Notes: generated from the sequence alone by a model not told the origin. DNA of 64,000 nt from Sphaerotilus hippei (GCF_003201595.1 NZ_QJJS01000001.1:186001-250000); one strand, 5' to 3'; positions 7,297-16,683 are shown, counted from the stretch's first letter. Program-made: numbers and translations.

Positions 7297-8460
7297 ATGT
7301 CGATGACCTGCCTCGTTCGCCCCCTTCTGCGTTCTCTTCTGCTCGGTGGCCTGGTGGCCTGCGCAGCGGGGGCCCAGGCCCAGATCAAGATCGGTGTCGT
7401 GTCCTCGTCGACCGGGCCGATCGCGCTGGTGGGCATCCCGCAGAAGAACACCGTGCCGCTGCTGCCCACGCGGGCGGGCGGGCAGACGATCGAGTACATC
7501 TCGCTCGATGACGCGAGCGATCCGACCGCCTCGGTCTCGGCGATCAAGAAGCTGATCAACGAGGAGAAGGTCGATGCGCTGATCGGTCCGAGCGGCTCGC
7601 CCAACGCGATGGGCGTGATCCAGTTCGTCGCCGAGGCGGGCGTGCCGATGTTCGCGCCGGTGGGCACGGCCGCGGTGGTGCTGCCCATGACGGAGCAGAA
7701 GAAGTGGGTCTTCAAGACGACGCAGAACGACGACCTGATCGCCGCCGCCCTGGTGCAGCACATGGGCCGCACCGGCGTGAAGACGCTGGGCTTCATCGGC
7801 ACGGCCGACCCCTACGGCGACAACTGGCACAAGGTGCTCGAAGGCCTGGCGGGCAAGGCCGGCATCCGGATGGTGTCGGCCGAGCGCTTCCAGCGCCAGG
7901 ACACCTCGCTGACCGCGCAGTCGCTCAAGACGCTGGCGGCCCGCCCGGATGCGGTGCTGATCGCCGCCCCGGGCAGCTCGTCGGTGCTGCCCCAGACCAC
8001 GCTGCATGACCAGGGCTACAAGGGCAAGGTCTACCAGACCCACGGGGCGGCGCTGCCCGACTTCCTGAAGCTCGGTGGCAAGAAGGTGGAAGGCACCATC
8101 CTGGCCGCCAGCGCGATGCTGGTGCTCGACCAGGTGCCTGACAGCCACCCGACCCGCAAGATCGCCGCGTCCTACGTCGCCGCCTACGAGAAGCTGCACG
8201 GCAGCAAGCCGGCCACCTTCGGTGCCAACGTCTTCGATGCCGGCCTGCTGCTGCAGGCGGCCATCCCGGTGGCGCTGAAGTCCGGCAAGCCGGGCACGCC
8301 CGCCTTCCGCTCCGCGCTGCGGGACGCGGTCGAGCAGATCCGCGAGCTGCCGGCCACGCAGGGTGTCTACAACCTGAGTGCGGCCGACCACAGCGGCTTC
8401 GACGAGCGCGGCCGCGAGCTGATCACCGTCAAGAACGGTCAGTGGACCCTGCTGAAGTGA
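7297..8460 (+). CDS. ABC transporter periplasmic binding protein, branched-chain amino acid (LivJ/K) type
   Basis: A 387-residue substrate-binding protein of the type I periplasmic fold. A signal peptide (SLLLGGLVACAAGAQAQ) ends near residue 28, followed by IKIGVVSSSTGP, the usual start of the mature Liv-type domain. The frame is open to 7036, but the ATG at 7297 has GGAG six bases upstream and starts the signal peptide. It is the first gene of a five-component importer, followed after 10 bp by the permease gene. Liv-type importers often carry aromatic acids. Beside the iac operon, indole-3-acetate or a relative is the natural candidate ligand, but that is inferred from context. Confidence 0.88.
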   Translation: MSMTCLVRPLLRSLLLGGLVACAAGAQAQIKIGVVSSSTGPIALVGIPQKNTVPLLPTRAGGQTIEYISLDDASDPTASVSAIKKLINEEKVDALIGPSGSPNAMGVIQFVAEAGVPMFAPVGTAAVVLPMTEQKKWVFKTTQNDDLIAAALVQHMGRTGVKTLGFIGTADPYGDNWHKVLEGLAGKAGIRMVSAERFQRQDTSLTAQSLKTLAARPDAVLIAAPGSSSVLPQTTLHDQGYKGKVYQTHGAALPDFLKLGGKKVEGTILAASAMLVLDQVPDSHPTRKIAASYVAAYEKLHGSKPATFGANVFDAGLLLQAAIPVALKSGKPGTPAFRSALRDAVEQIRELPATQGVYNLSAADHSGFDERGRELITVKNGQWTLLK

Positions 8461-8470
8461 GCCCTCGACC

Positions 8471-9511
8471 ATGAACACGCAGATCGCACTCCTGCTGGGG
8501 CAGGATGGCGTGACCAGCGGGGCGATCTATGCCCTGCTGGCCCTGGCCATCGTCCTGGTGTTCACCGTCACCCGGGTGATGCTGGTGCCGCAGGGCGAGT
8601 TCGTCACGTTCGGCGCGATGACCATGGCGGCGCTGCAGGCCGGCCAGCCGGCGTCGCTGACCTGGCTGCTGCTGGGCCTGGCGCTGCTGCGGTCCCTGCA
8701 GCAGGGCTGGGCGCTGCGCACCGCCGGCGGGCGGGCGCTGCGGCAGGCCTGGCCGATCCTGGTGATGCCGCTCTATGCCTTGCTGCTGCTGGCCATCGGC
8801 CGCAGCGACATGGCCACGCACTGGCCGATGGCCGCCCAGGTGCTCTACACGCTGGCCCTGGTCGTGCCGCTGGGCCCGCTGCTCTATGACCTGTGTTTCC
8901 GCCCGGTGGCGTCGGCCCATGCGCTGGTGCTGCTGATCGTCTCGATCGCGGTGCACGTGGTGCTGGTCGGCCTGGCGCTGCTGATGTTCGGCGCCGAAGG
9001 CGCGCGCACGCAGCCCTTCTCCGAGGACGGCCTGCCGCTGGGGCCGGTGCAGATCGGGGCCCAGACGCTGTGGGTGGTGGCCGCCGCGCTGCTGATGATC
9101 CTGGCGCTGTACGTGTTCTTCGAGCGCACGCTGCAGGGCAAGGCCTTGCGCGCCACGGCGGTCAGCCGCCTGGGGGCGCAGCTGATGGGCATCTCGCCGG
9201 CGGCGGCCGGGCGGGCCAGCTTCGGCCTCGCCGCGCTGATCGGCGGCCTGTCGGGCGTGCTGATCGCGCCGATCACGACGCTGTACTACGACTCGGGCTT
9301 CATCATCAGCCTCAAGGGTTTCGTCGGTGCGGTCGTCGGCGGCCTGGTGAGCTATCCGCTCGGCGCGCTGGGTGCGCTGGCGGTCGGGCTGGTGGAGGCC
9401 TATTCCACGTTCTGGGCCAGTGCCTACAAGGAGGTGATCGTGTTCACGCTCATCCTGCCGTTCCTGTTGTGGCGCTCGCTGAGCGCCCGCCATTCCGAGG
9501 AGGACGCATGA
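8471..9511 (+). CDS. ABC transporter permease, LivH type
   Basis: A 346-residue membrane protein with about eight to nine hydrophobic segments. It opens with the LivH signature region (SGAIYALLALAIVLVFTVTR) and has the conserved cytoplasmic loop KALRATAVSRLGAQLMGI followed by GLAALIGGLSGVL. It forms half of the channel of the Liv-type importer. It starts 10 bp after the binding-protein gene and its end overlaps the start of the next gene by 4 bp (ATGA), so the operon is translationally coupled. A somewhat longer central insertion than in E. coli LivH is present around residues 75-130. Confidence 0.88.
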   Translation: MNTQIALLLGQDGVTSGAIYALLALAIVLVFTVTRVMLVPQGEFVTFGAMTMAALQAGQPASLTWLLLGLALLRSLQQGWALRTAGGRALRQAWPILVMPLYALLLLAIGRSDMATHWPMAAQVLYTLALVVPLGPLLYDLCFRPVASAHALVLLIVSIAVHVVLVGLALLMFGAEGARTQPFSEDGLPLGPVQIGAQTLWVVAAALLMILALYVFFERTLQGKALRATAVSRLGAQLMGISPAAAGRASFGLAALIGGLSGVLIAPITTLYYDSGFIISLKGFVGAVVGGLVSYPLGALGALAVGLVEAYSTFWASAYKEVIVFTLILPFLLWRSLSARHSEEDA

Positions 9512-11388
9512 GCGCGACCCCGCTGTCCCGTCATGCCGCCGCGGGGTCCGCCGCTGCGGACACGCCGTCGTCGGCCTGGCGACGCCGGGCCTGGTGGCTG
9601 CTGCCGCTGGCCTTCCTGCTGGCCGGGCCGTGGCTGCCGGTCTTCCAGCTGACCCTGCTCAACAACATCGGCCTGGCCGCGCTGGTCGCGCTGGGGCTGG
9701 TGCTGCTGACCGGCGTGGCCGGCATGACCAGCTTCGGCCAGGCGGCGTTCGTCGGCCTGGGCGCCTACAGCTGCGCCTGGCTCAGCGTCGGGGTCGGCCT
9801 GCCGGCCTGGCTGCAGCCGCTGGCGGGCTCGCACCTGGCGGCGCTGCTGCTGGGCCTGGTGCTGACGCTGGCCGTGGCGGCGGTGCTCGGGGCGGTGACG
9901 CTGCGCCTGTCGGGCCACTACCTGCCGCTGGGCACGATCTGCTGGGGCCTGGCGCTGTTCTACCTGTTCGGCACGCTCGAGTCGCTGGGGGGCCACACCG
10001 GCCTGTCGGGGCTGCCCGCGCTGAGCCTGGGGGGCCTGGTGCTCGACGGACCGCAGAAGATGTTCGTGCTGATCTGGGTGGTGCTGCTGCTGGCCGTGGC
10101 GCTGGTGCACAACCTGCTCGACTCGCGCAGCGGCCGGGCCATCCGCGCCCTCAACGGCGGGCAGGCGATGGCCGACTCGATGGGGGTGCCGGTGCTGCGG
10201 GCCAAGCTGTCGGCCTTCCTGATCTCGGCGGCGCTGGCCTGCGTGTCGGGCTGGCTGTACGCGTGCAACCAGCGCTTCGTCAGCCCGGCGCCGTTCAGCC
10301 TGGGGGCGGGCATCGACTACCTGTTCATGGTGCTGATCGGCGGGGCCGGCCACCTCTGGGGCGCGGTGGCCGGTGCGGTGGTCGTGACGCTGTCGCGCGA
10401 CCTGCTGCAGGACACGCTGCCTCGCCTGCTGGGCGAGGGCGGCAACTACGAGGCCATCGTGTTCGGCCTGCTCATCGTCGTGCTGATGCACCGGGCTCCG
10501 GGGGGGCTGTGGAGCTGGGTGCACCGGCTCTGGATGGCGCGGGTGCAGGGCCCGGCCACGGGCCGCGGACCGGCGGCCGCGACCGGCCCGGCCCCCGAGC
10601 CGCTGCCGCGGCGCACGCTGCCCGAGCGTGGCCAGGTGGTGCTGGAGACCCGCGGCCTGACGCGTCGCTTCGGTGGCCTGGTGGCCAACCGCGACCTCGA
10701 CCTGAGCCTGAAGGCCGGCGAGATCCTGGCGGTGATCGGCCCGAACGGCGCCGGCAAGAGCACGCTGTTCAACCAGCTGTCCTGCGTCGACCAGCCCAGC
10801 GCGGGCGAGGTGCGGTTCGCCGGTCGCAGCGTGCTGGGCTGGACGCCCCGGCGCATCGCCGCGGCCGGGCTGTCGCGCACCTTCCAGCACGTGCGCCTGC
10901 TGCCGACGATGAGCGCGCTGGACAACGTGGCGATCGGTGCCCACCTGCGCGGGCGCCGCGGGCTGCTGGCCAGCGCCTTGCGCCTGGACCGTGGCGAGGA
11001 GGCCCGCCTGCTGGCCGAGGCCCGGCACCAGCTCGAGCGCGTGGGCCTGGGCGCGCTGGCCCACGTGCCCGCCGGCAGCCTGGCGCTGGGGCAGCAGCGG
11101 CTGCTGGAGATCGCCCGCGCGCTGTGTGCCGATCCGGCGGTGCTGCTGCTCGACGAGCCCGCCGCCGGCCTGCGCCACCAGGAGAAGCAGGCGCTGGCCA
11201 CGCTGCTCAGGCGCCTGCGGGACGAGGGCATCGCGGTGCTGCTGGTGGAACATGACATGGACTTCGTGATGAATCTGGTCGATCGGGTGGTGGTGATGGT
11301 GTTCGGCGCCAAGATCGCCGAGGGCCTGCCTGCACAGGTGCAGCAGGATCCGAAGGTGCTCGAGGCCTATCTGGGAGCGACGACATGA
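9508..11388 (+). CDS. Fused ABC permease-ATPase (LivM-LivG type)
   Basis: One 626-residue polypeptide joins two subunits that are separate in the classic Liv system. Residues about 1-345 are a LivM-like permease (eight or so hydrophobic segments, loop SGRAIRALNGGQAMADSMGV). A Pro/Gly/Ala-rich linker covers about 345-375. Residues about 375-626 are a LivG-like ATPase with Walker A GPNGAGKST, a signature LALGQQR in place of LSGGQ, and Walker B LLLDEPAAG. The frame is continuous with no stop at the junction. It begins by ATGA overlap with the LivH gene and ends by ATGA overlap with the LivF gene. Confidence 0.9.
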   Translation: MSATPLSRHAAAGSAAADTPSSAWRRRAWWLLPLAFLLAGPWLPVFQLTLLNNIGLAALVALGLVLLTGVAGMTSFGQAAFVGLGAYSCAWLSVGVGLPAWLQPLAGSHLAALLLGLVLTLAVAAVLGAVTLRLSGHYLPLGTICWGLALFYLFGTLESLGGHTGLSGLPALSLGGLVLDGPQKMFVLIWVVLLLAVALVHNLLDSRSGRAIRALNGGQAMADSMGVPVLRAKLSAFLISAALACVSGWLYACNQRFVSPAPFSLGAGIDYLFMVLIGGAGHLWGAVAGAVVVTLSRDLLQDTLPRLLGEGGNYEAIVFGLLIVVLMHRAPGGLWSWVHRLWMARVQGPATGRGPAAATGPAPEPLPRRTLPERGQVVLETRGLTRRFGGLVANRDLDLSLKAGEILAVIGPNGAGKSTLFNQLSCVDQPSAGEVRFAGRSVLGWTPRRIAAAGLSRTFQHVRLLPTMSALDNVAIGAHLRGRRGLLASALRLDRGEEARLLAEARHQLERVGLGALAHVPAGSLALGQQRLLEIARALCADPAVLLLDEPAAGLRHQEKQALATLLRRLRDEGIAVLLVEHDMDFVMNLVDRVVVMVFGAKIAEGLPAQVQQDPKVLEAYLGATT

Positions 11389-12155
11389 ACGAGCCGGTGC
11401 ACACACCGCTGCTGGAGGTGCAGGACCTGTCGGTCGCCTACGGCAAGATCGAGGCGCTGACGGGGGTCTCGCTGACCCTGGGCGCGGGCGAGATCGTCAC
11501 CGTCATCGGTCCCAACGGCGCGGGCAAGAGCACGCTGCTGGGTGCGCTGATGGGCGTGCTGCCGGCGACCCGGGGCCGGATCCGCCTCGAGGGCCGCGAG
11601 ATGGACCCGGCGGCCGCCGACGTGGGTGACCGGGTGTCCCGCGGCGTCGGCCTGGTGCCCGAGACCCGGGCGCTGTTCGCCAGCATGAACGTCGAGGACA
11701 ACCTGCGCCTGGGCGCCTTCCGCTTCCGCCAGGAGCCGGCGTCGCGGCACGCCCGCTCGCTCGACGAGGTCTACGAGCTGTTCCCGCGGCTCAAGGAGCG
11801 CCGCGGGCAGATGGCCGCGGCGCTGTCGGGCGGCGAGCGCCAGATGCTGGCGCTGGGCCGGGCGCTGATGGGCCGTCCCCGCCTGCTGATGCTCGACGAG
11901 CCCAGCCTGGGGCTGGCGCCGCTGATCGTGCGCGACATCTTCCGCATCATCGTGCAGCTGCGCCGCCAGGGGGTGTCCATCCTGCTGGTCGAGCAGAACG
12001 CGCGTGCGGCCCTCGAGGTGGCCGACCGGGCCTACGTGCTCGAGCTCGGTCGCGTGGTGATGCAGGGGCCGGCCGCGCAGCTGGCCGGGGACCCGCGCAT
12101 CGTCGAGGCCTACCTCGGCCTGCAGGGGCGCCACCAGGCGCTGCTGTCGAGCTGA
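11385..12155 (+). CDS. ABC transporter ATPase, LivF type
   Basis: The second ATPase of the importer, 256 residues. Walker A GPNGAGKST is near residue 43, the signature LSGGERQML near 147 and Walker B LLMLDEPSLGLAP near 166; all catalytic elements are intact. The start overlaps the stop of the fused permease-ATPase gene. With the binding protein, LivH and the LivM-LivG fusion it completes a full importer in four genes. A perfect palindrome, GGCGGCCGGCCGCC at 12156-12169, follows the stop codon directly but lacks a T-tract, so it is not a standard terminator. Confidence 0.92.
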   Translation: MNEPVHTPLLEVQDLSVAYGKIEALTGVSLTLGAGEIVTVIGPNGAGKSTLLGALMGVLPATRGRIRLEGREMDPAAADVGDRVSRGVGLVPETRALFASMNVEDNLRLGAFRFRQEPASRHARSLDEVYELFPRLKERRGQMAAALSGGERQMLALGRALMGRPRLLMLDEPSLGLAPLIVRDIFRIIVQLRRQGVSILLVEQNARAALEVADRAYVLELGRVVMQGPAAQLAGDPRIVEAYLGLQGRHQALLSS

Positions 12156-12296
12156 GGCGGCCGGCCGCCACGATCGAGGCCCGCGGTAAGATGATTTCCC
12201 CACCCCTGCGCCCCTGGCGCCGTGCCCTTTCCGCAGGCCCCGTGGCCCCGGCCCCGTCCGGAGCCCCGGCGGTCCCGGTCCTTCGCCTGTCCCGTC

Positions 12297-12770
12297 ATGG
12301 TCACCAAGAACCGCCTGAGCCGCTGCAACCCCGCCAGCCCCGAATTCCGCAAGGAGGAGTTCCCGTTCTACTGGCTGGCCCGCGTCCACGGCGCCTACAC
12401 CATGGAGATGGAGCAGGCGCTCAAGACGGTGGACATGGACATCCCCACCTGGCGCACGCTGTTCATCCTCAAGGAGAACGGCACCAGCAGCATCTCCGAG
12501 ATCTCGCTGCACGCCATCGCCAAGCTGTCGACGGTCACCAAGATCGTCTACCGCATGAAGGCCGAGGGCCTGGTCGACACCGCGCCGTCGCAGCAGGACG
12601 GCCGGGTCACCGAGGTCACGCTCACCGAGACGGGCCGCCAGGCGATCGAGCGCATCCAGCTGGCGACCAGCCACCTGTTCCTGCGCAGCTTCAACGGCAT
12701 GACCACCGCCCAGATCGACAAGCTCAACGAACTGCTGCAGCTGCTGCTGCGCAACATCGCGGCGCCCTGA
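12297..12770 (+). CDS. iacR: MarR-family regulator, probable IacR
   Basis: A 157-residue winged-helix protein of the MarR family. The DNA-binding part is visible as SISEISLHAIAKLSTVTKIVYRMKAEGLVD (helix-turn-helix and wing) followed by QQDGRVTEVTLTETGR. I chose the ATG at 12297; the frame is open to 12222 but those 25 residues are proline- and arginine-rich and not family-like. No clear Shine-Dalgarno is seen. MarR regulators called IacR repress iac genes and are released by indole-acetate in characterised bacteria. Here the gene follows the importer by 141 bp. Its likely target is the divergent region at 6824-7296. Confidence 0.75.
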   Translation: MVTKNRLSRCNPASPEFRKEEFPFYWLARVHGAYTMEMEQALKTVDMDIPTWRTLFILKENGTSSISEISLHAIAKLSTVTKIVYRMKAEGLVDTAPSQQDGRVTEVTLTETGRQAIERIQLATSHLFLRSFNGMTTAQIDKLNELLQLLLRNIAAP

Positions 12771-12804
12771 ACCTGCGTCCGCCTCTCACCCGAGGAGTTC
12801 CGAC

Positions 12805-13674
12805 GTGGAAAAAGGCGTACCGATCCGGTCGCTGAGCCGCGGCATCGCCGTGCTGCAGCTGATCAACCGCCTGGGGGCGGTGTCCCTGACCGACATCACG
12901 CGCCAGCTGGCGCTGCCCTACCCGACGGCCTGCCGCATCGTGCAGACGCTGGTGCATGAAGGCCTGGTCGAGCAGGAGGTGCTGCACAAGCGCTACCGCG
13001 CCACCCGCCAGGTCGATACCCTGTCGCACGACTGGCGTGACCAGGGCCGCCTGGTGGAGGCGGGGCGCCAGGTGCTGGTCGAGGCGACGCTGCAGCACGG
13101 CTGGCCGCTGACGCTGACCACCCGCCTCGGCCAGTCGATGCGCGTCACCGACTCCAGCTGCGCGCTCGGCGCGCTGGCGCTGCGCCACATCGACCGCGGC
13201 AGCACCTTCCCGATGCTCGACTGCGCTGCCGGCCATGTGCACCTGGCCTTCTGCGACGAGCCCGCGCGCCTGCACCTGACGGGCACGCTGGAGCGCGGGC
13301 CGCGCAGCGAGGCCCTGGAGCGCCTGCGCTCCGGGCAGCTGGTGCGCAGCGTGCGCACCGCCGGCCACGCGCTGCATCACCGTGGTGGCAGCGGCGTGCA
13401 TCCGGTGCGCACCTCGTCGCTGGCGGTGCCGGTGTTCGAGGCCGGACGACTGGTGGCGGAGCTTTCGCTCAGCTTCTTCGCCTCGGCCATGAGCCTGGAG
13501 CAGGCCGAGCAGCGCCATGCCGCCGAGCTGCAGGGCCAGGCCCGCCGCATCGGCCAGGCCCTGATGCAGGAGCCCCGTGCTCTGGTCGATCCGGCCACGG
13601 GCGCCAAGCCGGCCTGGCCGGCGGCGGTCGCTGCTGCCGCACCGGCGCGTCCGCCGGTGCCGACGCTGGTTTAG
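12805..13674 (+). CDS. IclR-family transcriptional regulator
   Basis: A 289-residue IclR protein: an N-terminal helix-turn-helix (VSLTDITRQLALPYPTACRIVQTLVHEGLV, residues 27-56) and a C-terminal ligand-binding domain. It starts with GTG at 12805, preceded by GAGGAG seven bases upstream. Residues about 262-289 form a proline/alanine-rich tail. IclR regulators usually control aromatic or small-carbon catabolism and sense pathway intermediates. It follows the MarR gene by 34 bp, so a second controller of the locus is plausible. Its stop codon overlaps the stop of the convergent porin gene (13671-13674). Confidence 0.88.
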   Translation: MEKGVPIRSLSRGIAVLQLINRLGAVSLTDITRQLALPYPTACRIVQTLVHEGLVEQEVLHKRYRATRQVDTLSHDWRDQGRLVEAGRQVLVEATLQHGWPLTLTTRLGQSMRVTDSSCALGALALRHIDRGSTFPMLDCAAGHVHLAFCDEPARLHLTGTLERGPRSEALERLRSGQLVRSVRTAGHALHHRGGSGVHPVRTSSLAVPVFEAGRLVAELSLSFFASAMSLEQAEQRHAAELQGQARRIGQALMQEPRALVDPATGAKPAWPAAVAAAAPARPPVPTLV

Positions 13675-14777
13675 AACGCCTTGCGCATGCCGACCTGCAC
13701 CATGCGCTTCTCGCCGATGTATTCCTTCAGCGAGTCGGTGGCGAAGGCGACGCCGCCGTAGACCGCCGTCTGGCGCGACAGGTCGTACTTCACCGCCGCG
13801 GCGATGCGGCCCAGGCCGACCTCGCTGCCCGCACCGCTGTAGGTGGTGTGCGTGTAGTTGCCGCCCAGCGTCAGCGCGCCCAGCGGCACCGCCACGCCGG
13901 CGGTCCAGGCCTCGAGCTTGCTGGCCACGAAGGTGGTCGGCCCGGTGATGGTCCAGTTGGTGATCGCGGTCAGGTTGCCGGTGCTGCCGCTCAGGTCGCG
14001 GGCCGATTGCAGACCGCCCATCAGCTTGAAGGCGCCGAAGTTGTAGCTGGCGGTGGCCGTCAGCGTCTTGTTGGTCTTGCGGTCCGTGCTGCGGTCCGTG
14101 TTCCATTCGTAGGCCATCGCGGTGAACAGCGGGCCCTGCGCATAGGCGGCCTTGACCCCCTGGTAGCGGTCGGTGCTGCCTTCACCCAGGCCGACGGCGA
14201 CCTGGCCGGTCAGCCCGCCTAGGCTGGGCGACAGGTACTGCACCATGTTGTCGATGCGCGGCCCGTCGATGAACTGCGGCAGCAGCGGGGAGGTGGTGTT
14301 GGTCAGTCCGGCGCCGCCGGGGAACATGACGGTGCTGCCCGTGAACGGGTTGTTGGGCACCAGCACCTCGTCGTGCATCGCGTACTGGCGACCGAGGCGC
14401 ACCTCGCCCAGTCCGGCCTGCGCCAGCCCCAGGTAGGCCTGGCGACCGAAGGCGCGGCTGCCCTGCTTGAGCGTGCCGTCGTCGACGCCCAGACCCTGTT
14501 CCAGCACGATCGCGGCCCGCATGCCGTGGCCCAGGTCCTCGTTGACCTTCACGCCCCAGCGCGAGCCGTTGAGGCCGTAGGTGTGGCCGTCGTTCATGCG
14601 GGTCACCGACGCGCCGCCGTTCTTCTTCTCGCCGGCGGTGGCGCGGTTGATGTTGGCGTCCAGCACGCCGTAGAGGGTCACGTTCGTGCCCACCTGCGTC
14701 TGTGCCTGGCTGGCGACGGCGGCGGTGGACAGTGCCACGGCCATGCCGATCGTGAAGGTCTTGCGGGTCTTGCTCAT
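13671..14777 (-). CDS. Gram-negative porin (Burkholderia trimeric type)
   Basis: A 368-residue outer-membrane porin. The signal peptide ends after AVASQA (about residue 25), the mature protein starts with QTQVGTNVTLYGVLDANI, the standard opening of this family, and the last residue is phenylalanine (RKAF), as needed for outer-membrane assembly. Many alternating beta strands are visible between. Family members form general or anion-selective channels. It is convergent with the IclR gene, with the two stop codons overlapping. A link to auxin uptake is only suggested by position. Confidence 0.9.
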   Translation of the reverse strand: MSKTRKTFTIGMAVALSTAAVASQAQTQVGTNVTLYGVLDANINRATAGEKKNGGASVTRMNDGHTYGLNGSRWGVKVNEDLGHGMRAAIVLEQGLGVDDGTLKQGSRAFGRQAYLGLAQAGLGEVRLGRQYAMHDEVLVPNNPFTGSTVMFPGGAGLTNTTSPLLPQFIDGPRIDNMVQYLSPSLGGLTGQVAVGLGEGSTDRYQGVKAAYAQGPLFTAMAYEWNTDRSTDRKTNKTLTATASYNFGAFKLMGGLQSARDLSGSTGNLTAITNWTITGPTTFVASKLEAWTAGVAVPLGALTLGGNYTHTTYSGAGSEVGLGRIAAAVKYDLSRQTAVYGGVAFATDSLKEYIGEKRMVQVGMRKAF

Positions 14778-14939
14778 GTCGGACTGCGCTCCTGCTTCCC
14801 ATGTGGATGAACGGGTTCATGCTAGGAGCGTGGTCTCGAGCGCGTGCGAGGGCGTGCGCTTCTTCCGTGCAGCGGAATCAGGCGGGGCTGGAGGGCCTCG
14901 TTTCTCCGCCTGGCGGTAGCGGGCCGCGCGGCGGCCGCC

Positions 14940-16658
14940 TCAGAAGGTCTCCCAGTCGTCGGTGCCGGTCCGTGCCGGGGCCGCGAGGGACGTGGATTCC
15001 TGCTGCGGCGCGGCCGCGCCCGGGCGGTCGGCGCGGGCGCTGAACGGCGCACGCACCACGTTCTTCGCCCGGTCGGGGCCGCGGCGGTCGGCGCCGTTCC
15101 AGGTGTCCGGTCCGGCACGGGAGGCCGCCTGGGCCGCCGTGTCCATCCGGAACACCGCCATCGCCTCCACCAGCTGCTGGGTCTGGGCCTTCAGGCTCTC
15201 GGCGGCGGCGGCACTCTGCTCGGCCAGCGCCGCGTTCTGCTGCGTGGCCTGGTCCATCTCCGTGACGGCCCCGGCGACCTGCGAGACGCCTGCGCTCTGC
15301 TGCTCGCTGGCCCCGCTGATCTCGCTCATGATCGCGGTGACGCGCTGCACCGCGGCGACGATCTCCTGCATGGTCGAGCCGGCCTGGTCGACCAGGTCGG
15401 AGCCCTGTTCCACCTGCTCGACGCTGGCGGTGATCAGGCTCTTGATCTCCTTGGCCGCATCGGCGCTGCGCTGCGCCAGGCTGCGCACCTCGGAGGCCAC
15501 GACCGCGAAGCCGCGGCCCTGCTCGCCCGCGCGCGCGGCCTCGACCGCCGCGTTCAGCGCCAGGATGTTGGTCTGGAAGGCGATGCCGTCGATCACCGTG
15601 ATGATGTCGACGATCTTCCTGGACGAGCTGTTGATGTCCTGCATGGTGTGCACGACCTGGCCGACGACCTCGCCACCCCGCGTGGCGATGGTCGAGGCGC
15701 CGCGGGCGAGCTGGTCGGCCTCGCGGGAGCTCTCGGCGTTGTGGCGCACGGTCTGGCCGAGCTGCGTCATGGTGGAGGCGGTCTTCTCCAGCGCGCTGGC
15801 CTGCTGCTCGGTGCGTGCGCTCAGGTCGGCGTTGCCGGAGGCGATCTCGCCGGCGCCCTCGGACAGGCACAGGCTGATCTGGCGCACCCGCTGCACGGTC
15901 TCGCGCAGCGAGCGCTGCATGCGGGCGGTGGCGGCCATCACGCTGCCTTCGGGGATGCCGGCGGTGCGGATCTCGATGGACAGGTCGCCGTCGGCCACGG
16001 CGTTGGCGATCGCGGCCACTTCGGCCGGGTCGCCCCCGATCTGCCGGCGCAGGCTGCTCAGCGCGTACCAGCCCAGGCCCAGGCCCAGGCCGATCGCCAG
16101 CACCAGCTCGCCGATGGTCCAGAACCAGGCGCTGCGGGCGCTGCTCGCGGCCACGGCCATGGCGGCGAGCTCTGCCTCGTGGCTGCGCGCGACCAGTTCG
16201 GCGATCTTGCCGGTCAGTGCCGCCCCGGCGCCCTCGAGGCGGTGGTAGGACGGCAGCTCGGTCTGGCCTTCGCTCGACAGGTGCTGGCCGGCCAGCGCGG
16301 CCCACTGGTCGACCTGGCGGGCGGCGTCCACCGCCAGCGCCTGGGTATCGCCCTGCGCGGCGGCCTGGATCGCCGCGGCGGTGCTCCGCAGCTGCGTGAT
16401 GCTGTCGAGCACCGCCTTGCGGTGCTCGGCCATCGTGGCCGCGTCGACGAAGGCGGTGGCGGCCTTGAACTGCTCATCGGCCCGCACGAACAGCGCGCCC
16501 AGGGTCTGGGACTGGTTCGAGACCGCGCTGCTCGTGGCGATGGCTTCGGCCGCGCCGCTCAGGCGCGAGACCTGCCACAGCGACTGGGCGCCCTGCAGCC
16601 CGAGCAGCAGCAGCAGCGCACCGATGCACAGGTAGAGGCTTTGCTTGACGATGTTCAT
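14940..16658 (-). CDS. Methyl-accepting chemotaxis protein
   Basis: A 572-residue chemoreceptor. TM1 is at about 8-25 and TM2 at about 185-205 ([20 protein letters not shown]), enclosing a helical periplasmic domain of the four-helix-bundle type. A HAMP-like segment follows, then the signalling domain with the hairpin tip [20 protein letters not shown] and [18 protein letters not shown]. The protein ends DDWETF, matching the xWETF pentapeptide that tethers the CheR methyltransferase. The ligand is unknown. The gene stands alone between the porin and the peroxidase, both also on the minus strand. Confidence 0.93.
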   Translation of the reverse strand: MNIVKQSLYLCIGALLLLLGLQGAQSLWQVSRLSGAAEAIATSSAVSNQSQTLGALFVRADEQFKAATAFVDAATMAEHRKAVLDSITQLRSTAAAIQAAAQGDTQALAVDAARQVDQWAALAGQHLSSEGQTELPSYHRLEGAGAALTGKIAELVARSHEAELAAMAVAASSARSAWFWTIGELVLAIGLGLGLGWYALSSLRRQIGGDPAEVAAIANAVADGDLSIEIRTAGIPEGSVMAATARMQRSLRETVQRVRQISLCLSEGAGEIASGNADLSARTEQQASALEKTASTMTQLGQTVRHNAESSREADQLARGASTIATRGGEVVGQVVHTMQDINSSSRKIVDIITVIDGIAFQTNILALNAAVEAARAGEQGRGFAVVASEVRSLAQRSADAAKEIKSLITASVEQVEQGSDLVDQAGSTMQEIVAAVQRVTAIMSEISGASEQQSAGVSQVAGAVTEMDQATQQNAALAEQSAAAAESLKAQTQQLVEAMAVFRMDTAAQAASRAGPDTWNGADRRGPDRAKNVVRAPFSARADRPGAAAPQQESTSLAAPARTGTDDWETF

Positions 16659-16683
16659 GGGGGCGTCCTCCGGTGGCGCGGGC

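Noticed and set aside
12156-12169. Terminator after the LivF gene
   Set aside because: The palindrome is perfect but has almost no loop and no T-tract, so it does not fit an intrinsic terminator.
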